Assembly: GCA_016703965.1 (NCBI GenBank)
Contig: JADJBB010000004.1
Location: forward strand, 372,001 to 436,000
Length of the DNA stretch: 64,000 nt
Direction of reading: 5' to 3'
Source: Acidobacteriota bacterium
Lineage (GTDB): Bacteria > Acidobacteriota > Blastocatellia > Pyrinomonadales > Pyrinomonadaceae
In this document: positions 25,690-34,230 of the stretch, one piece after another
How the letters are laid out: every line of letters begins with the position of its first letter
Position numbering within the stretch: the stretch's first letter is position 1
Notes under the pieces: generated by a model
The model's database searches: none
Seen by the model: only the letters and a program-made list of their open reading frames with translations
What the model was told of the DNA's origin: nothing
Made by a program: the position numbers and the translations under genes

Positions 25690-26958
25690 CTAGATCGAAA
25701 GACGTTCGCGGTCGATATTTAGATCAGGGATATCTCCTAATGCCGCAAACGCCACATCTTTCGTCTTAAAGTACTCTTGAGCAAGCGCGTGGATATCGTC
25801 GACTAAAACGGCGTTAAGATTCCCGAGCGACTCTTCCAATGAGATCTGGCGGCCGTGGATCATCTCCGCCTGAGCAAGCGTCGCGGCACGCGCAGCGGAA
25901 TCCTCAAGGCTGAGTAGGATCGACGCGGTAGTTTGCTGTTTGGCGAGATCGAGTTCGTCCTGAGTCACGCCGTTCTTTACCACATCCCGCATCTCCGCTA
26001 TCACCAGATCGACGACCTCTGCGACTTGTTCGGGCGAGGTTCCCGCAAAGACCGAGAACATCCCGCAATCCTGATACATTATCGCCGACGCCCCGACACT
26101 GTAAGCAAGCCCGCGTTCCTCACGCACCTTCTGCCACAGCCGGCTCGAAGTTCCTCCGCCAACGATATTCGCTAGCAGATCCGCTGCATAACGGCTCTTG
26201 TGCGCCGCTCCTACGAGCGGAGTTGCAATTATCATGTGCGCTTGTTCGAGATTCTTGTTTTGCTTGATCAAGATCGGGGCTCCAACCACTGGAGGGTGAG
26301 CATCCCTGCTCGCCCGTGGTTTTACTTCAGACGAAAACGCCTTTTCCGCCAGTCCGACTATCTGATCGTGATCAATATTTCCCGCTGCCGCAATGACTAA
26401 ATTGCCGGCATGATATGTATCCAGATGATATTTCTTCGTGATCTCGCGGTTAAAACTCTTGACGATCTTCGGAGTTCCGGCGATGTTCAGCCCAAGCGGA
26501 TGTTCCGGAAAAAAGGCCTCGCTGAAAAGCTCACCGAGATATTCCTCCGGCGAATCCTCGACCATCTTCATCTCTTCGATGATCACCTTTTGCTCACTTT
26601 TAAGATCGGCTTCGTCAAACCTCGGGTTGGCGAGAATATCGGCGATCAGGTCGAATGCATTGGGCAACTGGTCATCAATAACCTTGATCGCAAAACCAGT
26701 TTCCTCGTGCGAGGTAAAAGCGTCGAGATTGCCGCCTAGCCGGTCTTGTTCGATCGCAATTTCCAGAGCCGAACGTCGTTCTGTGCCCTTAAAAACGGTG
26801 TGTTCGATAAAATGCGAAATGCCGTTCAGCTCGGCGGGTTCCTGCCTCGAGCCGACGCGAAAGAAAAAACCGAGAGTAGCTGAGCGCACTCCCGGCATTC
26901 GATCTGTAAGTACTGTAAGTCCGTTTGAGAGCCGTGTTTCCCTGATTTCTTCCTTCAT
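25690..26958 (-). CDS. M16 family zinc peptidase (processing-peptidase-like)
   Basis: 422 residues: two M16 domains. The inverted zinc motif is H49-F-I-E52-H53 (GISHFIEHTVFKGT), with the downstream Glu in DLKSEQKVIIEEMKMVEDSPEEY. The C-terminal R/Y pair appears in GGGTSSRLWQKVREERGLAYSV. It resembles YmxG/mitochondrial processing peptidase beta. No signal peptide, so likely cytoplasmic. The linker between the two domains contains a DNA palindrome read in frame (26284-26321), described separately. Confidence 0.93.
   Translation of the reverse strand: MKEEIRETRLSNGLTVLTDRMPGVRSATLGFFFRVGSRQEPAELNGISHFIEHTVFKGTERRSALEIAIEQDRLGGNLDAFTSHEETGFAIKVIDDQLPNAFDLIADILANPRFDEADLKSEQKVIIEEMKMVEDSPEEYLGELFSEAFFPEHPLGLNIAGTPKIVKSFNREITKKYHLDTYHAGNLVIAAAGNIDHDQIVGLAEKAFSSEVKPRASRDAHPPVVGAPILIKQNKNLEQAHMIIATPLVGAAHKSRYAADLLANIVGGGTSSRLWQKVREERGLAYSVGASAIMYQDCGMFSVFAGTSPEQVAEVVDLVIAEMRDVVKNGVTQDELDLAKQQTTASILLSLEDSAARAATLAQAEMIHGRQISLEESLGNLNAVLVDDIHALAQEYFKTKDVAFAALGDIPDLNIDRERLSI
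26284..26321. repeat. Palindrome inside the M16 coding region
   Basis: AACCAC (26284-26289) with GTGGTT (26316-26321) outside, and GGGTGAGC (26294-26301) with GCTCGCCC (26308-26315) inside, around a 6-nt loop. It encodes KPRASRDAHPPVVG, the surface linker between the M16 halves. The nested symmetry suggests a REP-like element that entered the gene in frame. Confidence 0.65.
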
Positions 26959-27017
26959 GTGCGAAGAGAAGAGACTAGCACGATGGCCTGCGTTTTTGAA
27001 ACCATAACGCCGGCGAG

Positions 27018-27410
27018 TTATCGAACCTTTTTGACCGAGAGCGTCGCCATCTTCGGAAAAGCGACCATTTTCACATTCTCGCCCGGACGCGGCGAGAGGT
27101 CGACGAATTGTATCTCGTAACCGTAAATAGTAACGCTGTCAGGTTTTAGCCCACTATTCAGCTCGATCGTTTTCGCCGCCATTTTGCCTTTCGAAACCGA
27201 TATCTTGATCTTCGCATTGCCCGCCCAGACACACTGGGCGTTTATTGGACAACGCGAATCTTCGACCACCGACACAAGCTTTATGGCAAGCCGGCCCCCG
27301 GCTGCATTTTTCATTTCCCCAACGCGAACCTTTACAGTTTCGGGCTCCTTGGCCGACGCAAGAGCCGCAAGTCCAAAGATCGTAATAAACATCAGAGTAA
27401 GGATTTTCAT
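27018..27410 (-). CDS. Secreted protein with a C..QCVWAGN motif
   Basis: 130 residues from MKILTLMFITIFG, chosen because GGAGG lies 6 nt upstream; the frame is open 12 codons further. Signal peptide ends near ALASAK. The mature protein has two cysteines in SRCPINAQCVWAGNAKI, a pattern I have seen in small secreted beta proteins of unknown function. It is likely monomeric and periplasmic; function not known. Confidence 0.75.
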   Translation of the reverse strand: MKILTLMFITIFGLAALASAKEPETVKVRVGEMKNAAGGRLAIKLVSVVEDSRCPINAQCVWAGNAKIKISVSKGKMAAKTIELNSGLKPDSVTIYGYEIQFVDLSPRPGENVKMVAFPKMATLSVKKVR

Positions 27411-27489
27411 AGTTCCCTCCAACGGAACGGCAATTAGCGTTCCCATGCTTAGAACGATCCAGACTGGACGGAGTTGCAGGCGATCGAGG

Positions 27490-28497
27490 TCAGGCTTTTA
27501 TCTTCTCTTCGATCGCCCGGGCGAATTCATTGGTTTTTGCGTTTCCGCCGAGGTCTTTGGTGATCCATTTTCCTTCTTTGAATACATCGAAGAGAGCAGT
27601 CTCAAATTTCTGGGCTGCGTCTTTTTCGCCGATGTAGTGGAGCATTTGGATCGCCGAAAGCATCAGAGCCGTTGGATTTGCAATACCTTGTCCCGCGATG
27701 TCGGGTGCCGAGCCGTGAACTGCCTCGAAAACGGCTCCGAGTTCGCCGATATTTGCGCCCGGAGCGAGGCCCAGACCGCCGATCAGCCCCGCACACAGGT
27801 CGGAGAGGATGTCGCCGTAGAGATTTTCCATGACCATGACGTCAAACTGCTCCGGCCGCATAACGAGCTGCATACAGCAGTTGTCGATGATCTTGTCGTC
27901 TGCCTCGATATCAGGAAAATCCTTTGCGACCTTGTAAAAACACTCGAGGAAGAGACCGTCCGAGAGCTTCATGATGTTGGCTTTGTGAATCGCGGTAACC
28001 TTCTTTCGGCCATTGTCACGTGCGTATTCAAATGCGTATTTCGCAATTCGTGTCGACGCTTTTTCGGTGATGATCTTAAGCGATTCGACCACGCCGGGCA
28101 CGACGATGTGTTCGAGACCGGAATATAGCCCCTCGGTATTTTCGCGGACGATGACAAGGTCAAGCTCAGGATAGCGGCATTCGATATTCGGCAGAGCCTT
28201 GACCGGACGAACATTTGCGTAAAGATCAAGCGCACGCCGCAGCCCAACGTTGACCGAGGTAAAGCCCTTGCCGACCGGTGTCATGATCGGACCTTTTAGC
28301 GATACCTTCGTGCGCCGCATCGCGTCGATCGATGCCTGAGGCAGCGTTTCGCCGTATTTCTCAAGTGCCTGAGCACCGAGGATCTGTGTTTCCCATTCGA
28401 TATCAACGCCAGTCGCCTCAATAACGCGAACCGTCGCCGCCGTGATCTCCGGCCCAATGCCGTCGCCCGGAATAAGTGTAATAGTGTGTTTTGCCAT
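27490..28497 (-). CDS. NAD-type isocitrate/isopropylmalate dehydrogenase family protein
   Basis: 335 residues. GDGIGPE (11-17), substrate-binding VRENTEGLYSGLEH, and the Mg2+-binding MENLYGDILSDLCAGLIGGLGLAPG are the family signatures, ending in HGSAPDIAGQGIANPTA. The NTEGLYSG loop points to isocitrate (NAD-dependent IDH, as in Thermus and mitochondria) rather than isopropylmalate. It would catalyse oxidative decarboxylation of isocitrate in the TCA cycle. Assignment of substrate is an inference from the loop. Confidence 0.88.
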   Translation of the reverse strand: MAKHTITLIPGDGIGPEITAATVRVIEATGVDIEWETQILGAQALEKYGETLPQASIDAMRRTKVSLKGPIMTPVGKGFTSVNVGLRRALDLYANVRPVKALPNIECRYPELDLVIVRENTEGLYSGLEHIVVPGVVESLKIITEKASTRIAKYAFEYARDNGRKKVTAIHKANIMKLSDGLFLECFYKVAKDFPDIEADDKIIDNCCMQLVMRPEQFDVMVMENLYGDILSDLCAGLIGGLGLAPGANIGELGAVFEAVHGSAPDIAGQGIANPTALMLSAIQMLHYIGEKDAAQKFETALFDVFKEGKWITKDLGGNAKTNEFARAIEEKIKA

Positions 28498-28628
28498 AAT
28501 TTCGCCAAGGCCGAGTTTAAGCCTAAATACCCATTGTAGTAAATCAGTGTTAGTTATATTAAATTGCCTATCTTATTCGCTAGCCGGCTCGTTTTTTACC
28601 AGCCACTTCTTTATCATCAAGTTTTACG

Positions 28629-29777
28629 ATGTCATTTACTGACCAACAAAAAATACTGATCATCGGCGGCGGAATTATTGGACTGTCGATAGCCCGCGAG
28701 TTGCACAAATGCGGTGCCCGGCACATTACACTCATCGAAAAAGGCCTCTGCGGCGAGGAAGCCTCGTGGGCGGCCGGCGGAATGCTCGGGCCGCAGGCTG
28801 AGGCGGATGAGGCTGGTGCTTTCTTTGATATTTGTTCAGCGTCGCGTGATCTTTATCCGGAATTTGCGGCGGAATTGCTCGATGGGACAGGAATCGACAT
28901 CGAGCTTGACCGCAGCGGCACGCTTTATCTCGCATTCAGCGACGAAGACGTCCGTGAAGTACGCGAGCGATACGAATGGCAGCGGGCGGCTGGGATGAAG
29001 GTCGAGCACTGGCCGGCAGACGATGCCCGGCGGGCTGAACCATTCATATCGCCGGATGTGCGCGAAGCTTTGTTCTTTCCTGACGATTGGCAGATCGAGA
29101 ATAGAAAACTGCTCGCCGCATTACGCCGTTACGCGGATCTCAATGGCATCGAGATCCGCGAGAATATGCAGATCGAACGGCTCTGCGTTGAAGACGGAAT
29201 TGTTACTGGTGCTGAGACGGACAATGAAAAACTCGCGGCCGACGTTACCATACTTGCAACCGGTGCGTGGACGTCGCTCATCAAACTTGGGGTCGCGGAA
29301 ATGCCGTTCAAGATCGAGCCGATCCGCGGTCAGGTAATAGCGTTTCAAACGGCAAAACGCCTCTTTCAGCGAGTCATCTACAGCCCGCGAGGTTACATCG
29401 TGCCGCGAGCCGACGGGCGGATCCTAGCTGGTTCAACGACCGAAAGGGCCGGTTTTGATAAGGAATTAACGGAGACGGCCGCTGGTTCCCTGCGTGAAAT
29501 GGCGAGCGAGATCGCACCGAGTACCTATGGCCTTACGACTTCAGATCATTGGTCGGGACTCCGTCCGGCGGCCGCCGACAAAATGCCGGTTGTCGGCCGA
29601 CTGAACAGCGTGGGCGGCCTGGTCATCGCGACGGCTCATTACCGAAACGGTATTCTGCTCGCCCCTTGGACCGCAGAAACCGTAGCAAGAAGCGTGTTCA
29701 ACCATACCGTATCAGCCCTCCCCGATGCCTTCAGCCCGGATCGCTTTCGGCTTCGACGCGTAAGCACGAGCAGCTGA
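28629..29777 (+). CDS. thiO: Glycine oxidase ThiO
   Basis: 382 residues, a DAO-family flavoenzyme. FAD-binding GGGIIGLS (13-20), EEASWAAGGMLGPQAEAD and GSLREMASEIAPS fit ThiO, which makes iminoglycine for thiazole synthesis in thiamine biosynthesis. C-terminal WSGLRPAAADKMPVVGRL and the HYRNGILLAPWTA motif are typical. No other thiamine gene and no TPP riboswitch is nearby, so a generic amino-acid oxidase is possible. It heads a four-gene operon. Confidence 0.85.
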   Translation: MSFTDQQKILIIGGGIIGLSIARELHKCGARHITLIEKGLCGEEASWAAGGMLGPQAEADEAGAFFDICSASRDLYPEFAAELLDGTGIDIELDRSGTLYLAFSDEDVREVRERYEWQRAAGMKVEHWPADDARRAEPFISPDVREALFFPDDWQIENRKLLAALRRYADLNGIEIRENMQIERLCVEDGIVTGAETDNEKLAADVTILATGAWTSLIKLGVAEMPFKIEPIRGQVIAFQTAKRLFQRVIYSPRGYIVPRADGRILAGSTTERAGFDKELTETAAGSLREMASEIAPSTYGLTTSDHWSGLRPAAADKMPVVGRLNSVGGLVIATAHYRNGILLAPWTAETVARSVFNHTVSALPDAFSPDRFRLRRVSTSS

Positions 29778-29792
29778 ATTTGTTCTTCCATT

Positions 29793-31208
29793 ATGCGACT
29801 CACTGCACTTATTCTTATTCTCCTCGCGAACATTGCCGTGTTCGCCCAGTCCGGACGTGTGCCGTCTGCGGGAACTTCGCCGGCGGCTCCGAGCGTTGCG
29901 GATGCAACTGTCAAGCAGATGTTCGAGGAAGTGAACGGCTACATCCGTGCAAAAGCGACCGAGTTCGACGCGAAAAAAGTTGAATTCAGTGACGGACTTT
30001 TCAAGCAAACCAAGCTTGAACAGCGCCAGTTGGCAGCCAAATACGCCGCGAAAGCCTCGCTTCGAAAAGATCTCTCGGCTGACGATCAATATTATCTCGG
30101 GATGCTTCACTGGATCGCCGAAAACCTGGAAGGAACGCTCGAAAATCTACAAAAATTCATTGCATCTGAAAGTCCTGAGACAGGACGTAAACAAACGGCG
30201 CGATCGGTTGTCACAGTAGTGTTGGCAAAGCAGAAGAAGATGCCCGAGGCAGAAGCGGTCCTCGCTGAATATCTGAAAAACGAGCCCACCAAGTTGACGG
30301 AACGCTCACGTATCGGTGGCGAGATGGCTAAAGCGTATCAGGCGCTGAAGGATTTCAAAAAAATGGCTCCGCATGCCGACGCAGGCTACACGGCATCGAA
30401 GGGACTGCTAAAGGATGCGACGTCCCGTTCACGCGGTTTGGACGAGATACTTGATGCCGGGATGCTCGTATACGAAGCCTATCGTGATTCCGGAGAACTG
30501 CCAAAGGCGGAAGACGCCCTGGAAGATATGCGAGCTACCGCGGCCGAGTTCGAAGCTCCGGGCTTCTACTATTACGCTGTCGACCAAAAGATCAAGTTCT
30601 TGATCGAGACCGGTAGAAAGCCGGCGGCGATAGCATATTACGGGGCATCGATCGGAGGTGCGGAAAAGGACTTCCGATCCAAAACTGCTTCAGCCGATGT
30701 AGTTTCGCGGCTTAAAAAACGAGAAAAACATTACAAACTATTGGGTGAAGCGGCTCCGGAATTACCGATGATAGACCAATGGTTTCCGGGTGAAGCTAAA
30801 ACGTTGGCCGCATATCGAGGCAAGGTGGTTCTACTAGATTTTTGGGCCACTTGGTGTATGCCGTGTTTTGAGGCCTTCCCGTCGCTGATCGAATGGCACC
30901 AAGATTTTAAGCGCGAAGGCTTTGAGATCCTTGGGGTTACGCGTTACTACGGAACCGTAAACGGCCTGCCTGCCGATACCCTAAGCGAGACCGCGGACCT
31001 TAAAAGATTTCGAGAACGCGAACGACTGCCTTATGATTTTGTCGTAATGAAGGACCAAAGTGCTCAGATGCTTTATGGAGCAACGGCTCTGCCGACGGCC
31101 GTTTTGATAGACAGAAAGGGCGTGGTACGTTACATTGAAGCCGGTACAAGCTCGGCACGCATCGGGCAGATGCGCGAAATGCTCGTAAAACTACTAGCTG
31201 AAAAATAA
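29793..31208 (+). CDS. TlpA-like thioredoxin-fold protein with long N-terminal helical domain
   Basis: 471 residues. Signal peptide (1-18, VFAQ). Residues ~30-320 are helical and TPR-like (ADDQYYLGMLHW, ENLEGTLENLQ). The C-terminal redoxin/thioredoxin domain carries the active site W354-C355-M-P-C358 in LLDFWATWCMPCFEAFPS and the cis-proline in ATALPTAVL. Acts as a periplasmic thiol-disulfide reductase, probably membrane-associated. It follows thiO by 15 bp. Confidence 0.88.
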   Translation: MRLTALILILLANIAVFAQSGRVPSAGTSPAAPSVADATVKQMFEEVNGYIRAKATEFDAKKVEFSDGLFKQTKLEQRQLAAKYAAKASLRKDLSADDQYYLGMLHWIAENLEGTLENLQKFIASESPETGRKQTARSVVTVVLAKQKKMPEAEAVLAEYLKNEPTKLTERSRIGGEMAKAYQALKDFKKMAPHADAGYTASKGLLKDATSRSRGLDEILDAGMLVYEAYRDSGELPKAEDALEDMRATAAEFEAPGFYYYAVDQKIKFLIETGRKPAAIAYYGASIGGAEKDFRSKTASADVVSRLKKREKHYKLLGEAAPELPMIDQWFPGEAKTLAAYRGKVVLLDFWATWCMPCFEAFPSLIEWHQDFKREGFEILGVTRYYGTVNGLPADTLSETADLKRFRERERLPYDFVVMKDQSAQMLYGATALPTAVLIDRKGVVRYIEAGTSSARIGQMREMLVKLLAEK

Positions 31209-31214
31209 ACGTGG

Positions 31215-31859
31215 ATGCCCAAAAACGGAGCAACTGCAAAAACCAAGCCGCAAGAGCTTTATGACCGTATCGCCGACGTTCAGAAACTGGCGATGAAGAT
31301 CAACGGATATCGCACCTCCGTGGCAAAATATCTCCGCAGCCTGGATCTGAAGGTTGACGGCGATTCGCGCGTTCTCGACGCAGGCTGCGGCACCGGTATC
31401 GTCACGCTCGCCCTGCAGGAAGCCGGCTATCGGCCGCACCGGATCGAGGCGATCGACCTTTCCTTCAAATCGCTCTCAGTCGCACGAGACGAGTTCAAAC
31501 AGCGCCGCAGGCTCGCCGGACGGACAGGTGTGCTCCAAAGCAACGTTCTAGAAATGCCGTTTCCCGATGAAGCATTCGATCTGGTTTTGGTATGCGGAGT
31601 TCTCGAGTACGTTCCGCTCGAAGAGGCTCTTAGCGAATTTGCTCGCGTTTTAAAAAAGGGATCGCCGCTTGTTCTCTTGCCGGTAAAACCATCGATAGTC
31701 GGCTCGGTGCTGGAGTTGCTTTATAATTTCAAGATCCACCCGCTGCAAAGCGTCAGAGAATCAGCCTCGAAGTATTTCAACATCATGGGCAATCACGAGT
31801 TTCCGGTCACGGAGCCGATCGGATGGTCAAAAACGATCTTTTTGCTGGAGAAGAAATGA
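31215..31859 (+). CDS. Class I SAM-dependent methyltransferase
   Basis: 214 residues. Motif I LDAGCGTGIVTLA (residues 54-66); the acidic loop IEAIDLSFKSL (motif II); DLVLVCGVLEYVPLEEAL (motif post-III). A ubiE/Methyltransf_11-type small-molecule methyltransferase; substrate unknown. It begins 6 bp after the thioredoxin gene and its stop TGA overlaps the ATG of the GDPD gene. Confidence 0.88.
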   Translation: MPKNGATAKTKPQELYDRIADVQKLAMKINGYRTSVAKYLRSLDLKVDGDSRVLDAGCGTGIVTLALQEAGYRPHRIEAIDLSFKSLSVARDEFKQRRRLAGRTGVLQSNVLEMPFPDEAFDLVLVCGVLEYVPLEEALSEFARVLKKGSPLVLLPVKPSIVGSVLELLYNFKIHPLQSVRESASKYFNIMGNHEFPVTEPIGWSKTIFLLEKK

Positions 31860-32635
31860 CCCTAAGCCCGCTGATCATCGCTCATCGCGGGGACAGTTTC
31901 CACGCACCTGAAAATACGCTCGCGGCCTTTCAAATGGCGCTCGACGCAGGTGCGGACGGCGTTGAGTTCGATGTTCGTTTGTCGAAGGATGGTGTTCCCG
32001 TAGTGATCCACGATGCGGATCTACGGCGCACCGGCCGTCAGAGCGCAAAGATCTCGGAGCTGACGGCAGAGGAACTACGGAGCGTGGATGTTGGCTCTTG
32101 GTTCAACAAAAGGTTCCCGGAACGCTGCGATCCAGCGTTTTCAAAGGAAACGGTCCCAACGCTCGCCGAGGTTCTAAAGCTCTTAGAGCAAACCAGCGGC
32201 CCGATCTACATCGAGCTAAAATGCGGGATCAAAGACTACGAAACCCTCGCCAAAGCCGTTTGCGATGTGATCTGCAAGTCGCCGCAGCTACCGCAAATGA
32301 TCGTCAAAAGCTTCAAGCTCGCGGCGATCCCGGTTGTTAGATTCAATCTCCCCGAGGTCCAGACCGCGGCCCTTTTCGAACCAAGGATCCTCGACCTCGT
32401 TCGCAGCAAAAAACACATAATAACCATCGCAAAAGAATTGGGGGCAGATCAGCTATCGGTACACACATCGCTTGCTACGAGAAAATTCACTACCCTCACC
32501 AAAGCCATTGGAATGCCCGTCACGATCTGGACGGCAGACAATGAAAAGTGGGCAGGAAGATGCCGCGAACGGGGGATCCGCGCTCTGATCACAAATGACC
32601 CGGCAAAATTGCTCGCTTCACGTGCAAAGATCTAA
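31856..32635 (+). CDS. Glycerophosphodiester phosphodiesterase
   Basis: 259 residues from MTLSPLIIAHRG; the frame is open 11 codons upstream, but GGAGAAG and the ATGA overlap define this start. HRG (10-12), PENTLAAF, EFDVRLSKDGVPVVIHD and EL(K) of the second half (IYIELKCGI) give the metal and catalytic residues of the GDPD TIM barrel. Cleaves glycerophosphodiesters to glycerol 3-phosphate and alcohol. No signal peptide, so cytoplasmic. Confidence 0.93.
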   Translation: MTLSPLIIAHRGDSFHAPENTLAAFQMALDAGADGVEFDVRLSKDGVPVVIHDADLRRTGRQSAKISELTAEELRSVDVGSWFNKRFPERCDPAFSKETVPTLAEVLKLLEQTSGPIYIELKCGIKDYETLAKAVCDVICKSPQLPQMIVKSFKLAAIPVVRFNLPEVQTAALFEPRILDLVRSKKHIITIAKELGADQLSVHTSLATRKFTTLTKAIGMPVTIWTADNEKWAGRCRERGIRALITNDPAKLLASRAKI

Positions 32636-32714
32636 TTTTCGTTGAAATTCTCGAACCCGTCATGGATGACGGCAGTCTTAAGCTGGCCTGCAATGGACTC
32701 CAGATTTGTCAGGC

Positions 32715-34121
32715 CTAAAAAGCCCCTGAATGTACCTTTGCCATATGATCCGCAGGGGAAATACCAAAGTTGGTCAATATCCTCGGAGCGATCTCGGATG
32801 TCAGCATTTGCTCGCTCGCAAATTGAGTTTCGGCAAACGACGGATGATAGGCGAACAAATGGCCTTCGGGGATGTGGTAGGCGGTGGATGAGGATTTGTC
32901 TTCGATGACGACGTTTTTGAGCCCGCTTTGTGCAATATCAATCCGGTTTCCTTTAATGGAAATGATCGTCTCCTTCAGATTCTGCTGCCCGATATCGACC
33001 GCAAAACCTTTTCCGGCGAGCCGCCGAAAAACCACCGGTTCGCCGTTTATGGTCAGGCTTTCAAGCTTTTGTTCGATCTCGGCCGTTCGGCTCTCCGCGA
33101 TCGCGAAGTTGAACTGAGGCAGCATCGACGGCACGGGCTCAAAACCAGTCGCACCAACCCCGAGCAACGCCATAAATTTGGCTTTGTCATCGACATAAAG
33201 CTGAGTTTCGATCGGCTCGCACTCGACCGCGTCTTGGCCCATGCTCGAAGTTATGAGCAGTTTGTAATCAGGGTTCTTCGTTACAAAAGCACCGAGACGG
33301 GCAAGCATTTTATCCGTCTTTTCCATCGCAAAAAGTATTTCGCCGCCGTATGTCTCGATCCAGTCCTGCTCATATTTTTGATTCTCGTAATCATCCGGGA
33401 ACAATGCCGCCCAATAGCGATGCATGCTCGACGCAACGTGGTTCGTGAAGAACGTTACAAAATCAGGCTTTCGCTGCTGCAAGAGCTTAAAAAATACGTC
33501 GAACGCGATCACCGATTGATATGTTCGCCGCCGCGTCGCCTTCCAGGGCGTTAACCTTTCCTGCGCCAGATGCCCCCCAATGTCGAGCATCGTCGACGGC
33601 CGGAAACCAAGATCCGCAACCTTAGCTACAAGCCTCGCTATCTGCCCGAATGGTACCGAGCGATCCACATTCCGCGCCGATTCGCGCGACAGCTTAAGAT
33701 TTACATCCTGAAAAACTTCGACGCTTGCCGGAAAACACTCGCTCCCTGCGGCAAAAACGTCCGGCACATAAAAATCATAATTCGTGAGATCTCGCGGCAG
33801 CGGATATGAATGAAACGAACCGAAAACACCGGTCTTCACGCCATTCTTGGTCAGAATATCCCAGATCGGCGGAAATTCGCGGTTTACTTCGCTCAGATCC
33901 TGATTAAAATCTGAAATGTAATGCCGGTCGTTCGAAACGCCGCGATGAACGGTCGGCCATGTATTCCACGGCGAGAGATGCCCGATGTTCTCAGAAAAGG
34001 TTTCGAACTTTTTGAGCTTGCCGTAGTTTTTTGCGAGCCATGAATTTGGTCTCGCTCGCCGATAATAGTCGAGTATCCTGACGGGGACTTCATTCAACTC
34101 AAATAGGATCAGCTTGGTCAT
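32715..34121 (-). CDS. Alkaline-phosphatase-superfamily hydrolase (nucleotide pyrophosphatase-like)
   Basis: 468 residues. The N-terminus (LILFELNEVPVRILDYY) and SPWNTWPTVHRGV resemble the metal/Thr nucleophile region of type I phosphodiesterases; FFTNHVASSMHRYWAAL contains the H/R cluster and the C-terminal KLLITSSMGQDAV the SD/H-like end, though the last is atypical (SSMGQ instead of SDHG). No signal peptide. Often found near polysaccharide or lipid genes as a presumptive phosphotransferase. The atypical C-terminal motif lowers certainty. Confidence 0.65.
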   Translation of the reverse strand: MTKLILFELNEVPVRILDYYRRARPNSWLAKNYGKLKKFETFSENIGHLSPWNTWPTVHRGVSNDRHYISDFNQDLSEVNREFPPIWDILTKNGVKTGVFGSFHSYPLPRDLTNYDFYVPDVFAAGSECFPASVEVFQDVNLKLSRESARNVDRSVPFGQIARLVAKVADLGFRPSTMLDIGGHLAQERLTPWKATRRRTYQSVIAFDVFFKLLQQRKPDFVTFFTNHVASSMHRYWAALFPDDYENQKYEQDWIETYGGEILFAMEKTDKMLARLGAFVTKNPDYKLLITSSMGQDAVECEPIETQLYVDDKAKFMALLGVGATGFEPVPSMLPQFNFAIAESRTAEIEQKLESLTINGEPVVFRRLAGKGFAVDIGQQNLKETIISIKGNRIDIAQSGLKNVVIEDKSSSTAYHIPEGHLFAYHPSFAETQFASEQMLTSEIAPRILTNFGISPADHMAKVHSGAF

Positions 34122-34175
34122 TGATCTTTTTAGTTTATCAGATACCGCGGCCGCGGCGAACGCTATGACAAAGGC

Positions 34176-34210
34176 AAAAAGCCGGAGCGATCGTAATAGA
34201 TCACTCCGGC
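34176..34210 (-). terminator. Intrinsic terminator of the 1148-residue secreted protein
   Basis: GCCGGAGCGATC (34181-34192) and GATCACTCCGGC (34199-34210) form a 12-bp stem with one mismatch and a 6-nt loop. On the minus strand it ends in TTTTTG. It lies 21 bp beyond the stop of the large gene. Confidence 0.85.
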
Positions 34211-34230
34211 AATATTAAGTCTCAACAGAA

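Noticed and set aside
27184..28128. Plus-strand open frame of 314 codons
   Set aside because: Antisense to the dehydrogenase and the secreted protein; no domain pattern.
28498..28628. TPP riboswitch upstream of thiO
   Set aside because: No CTGAGA-type core or paired helices seen.
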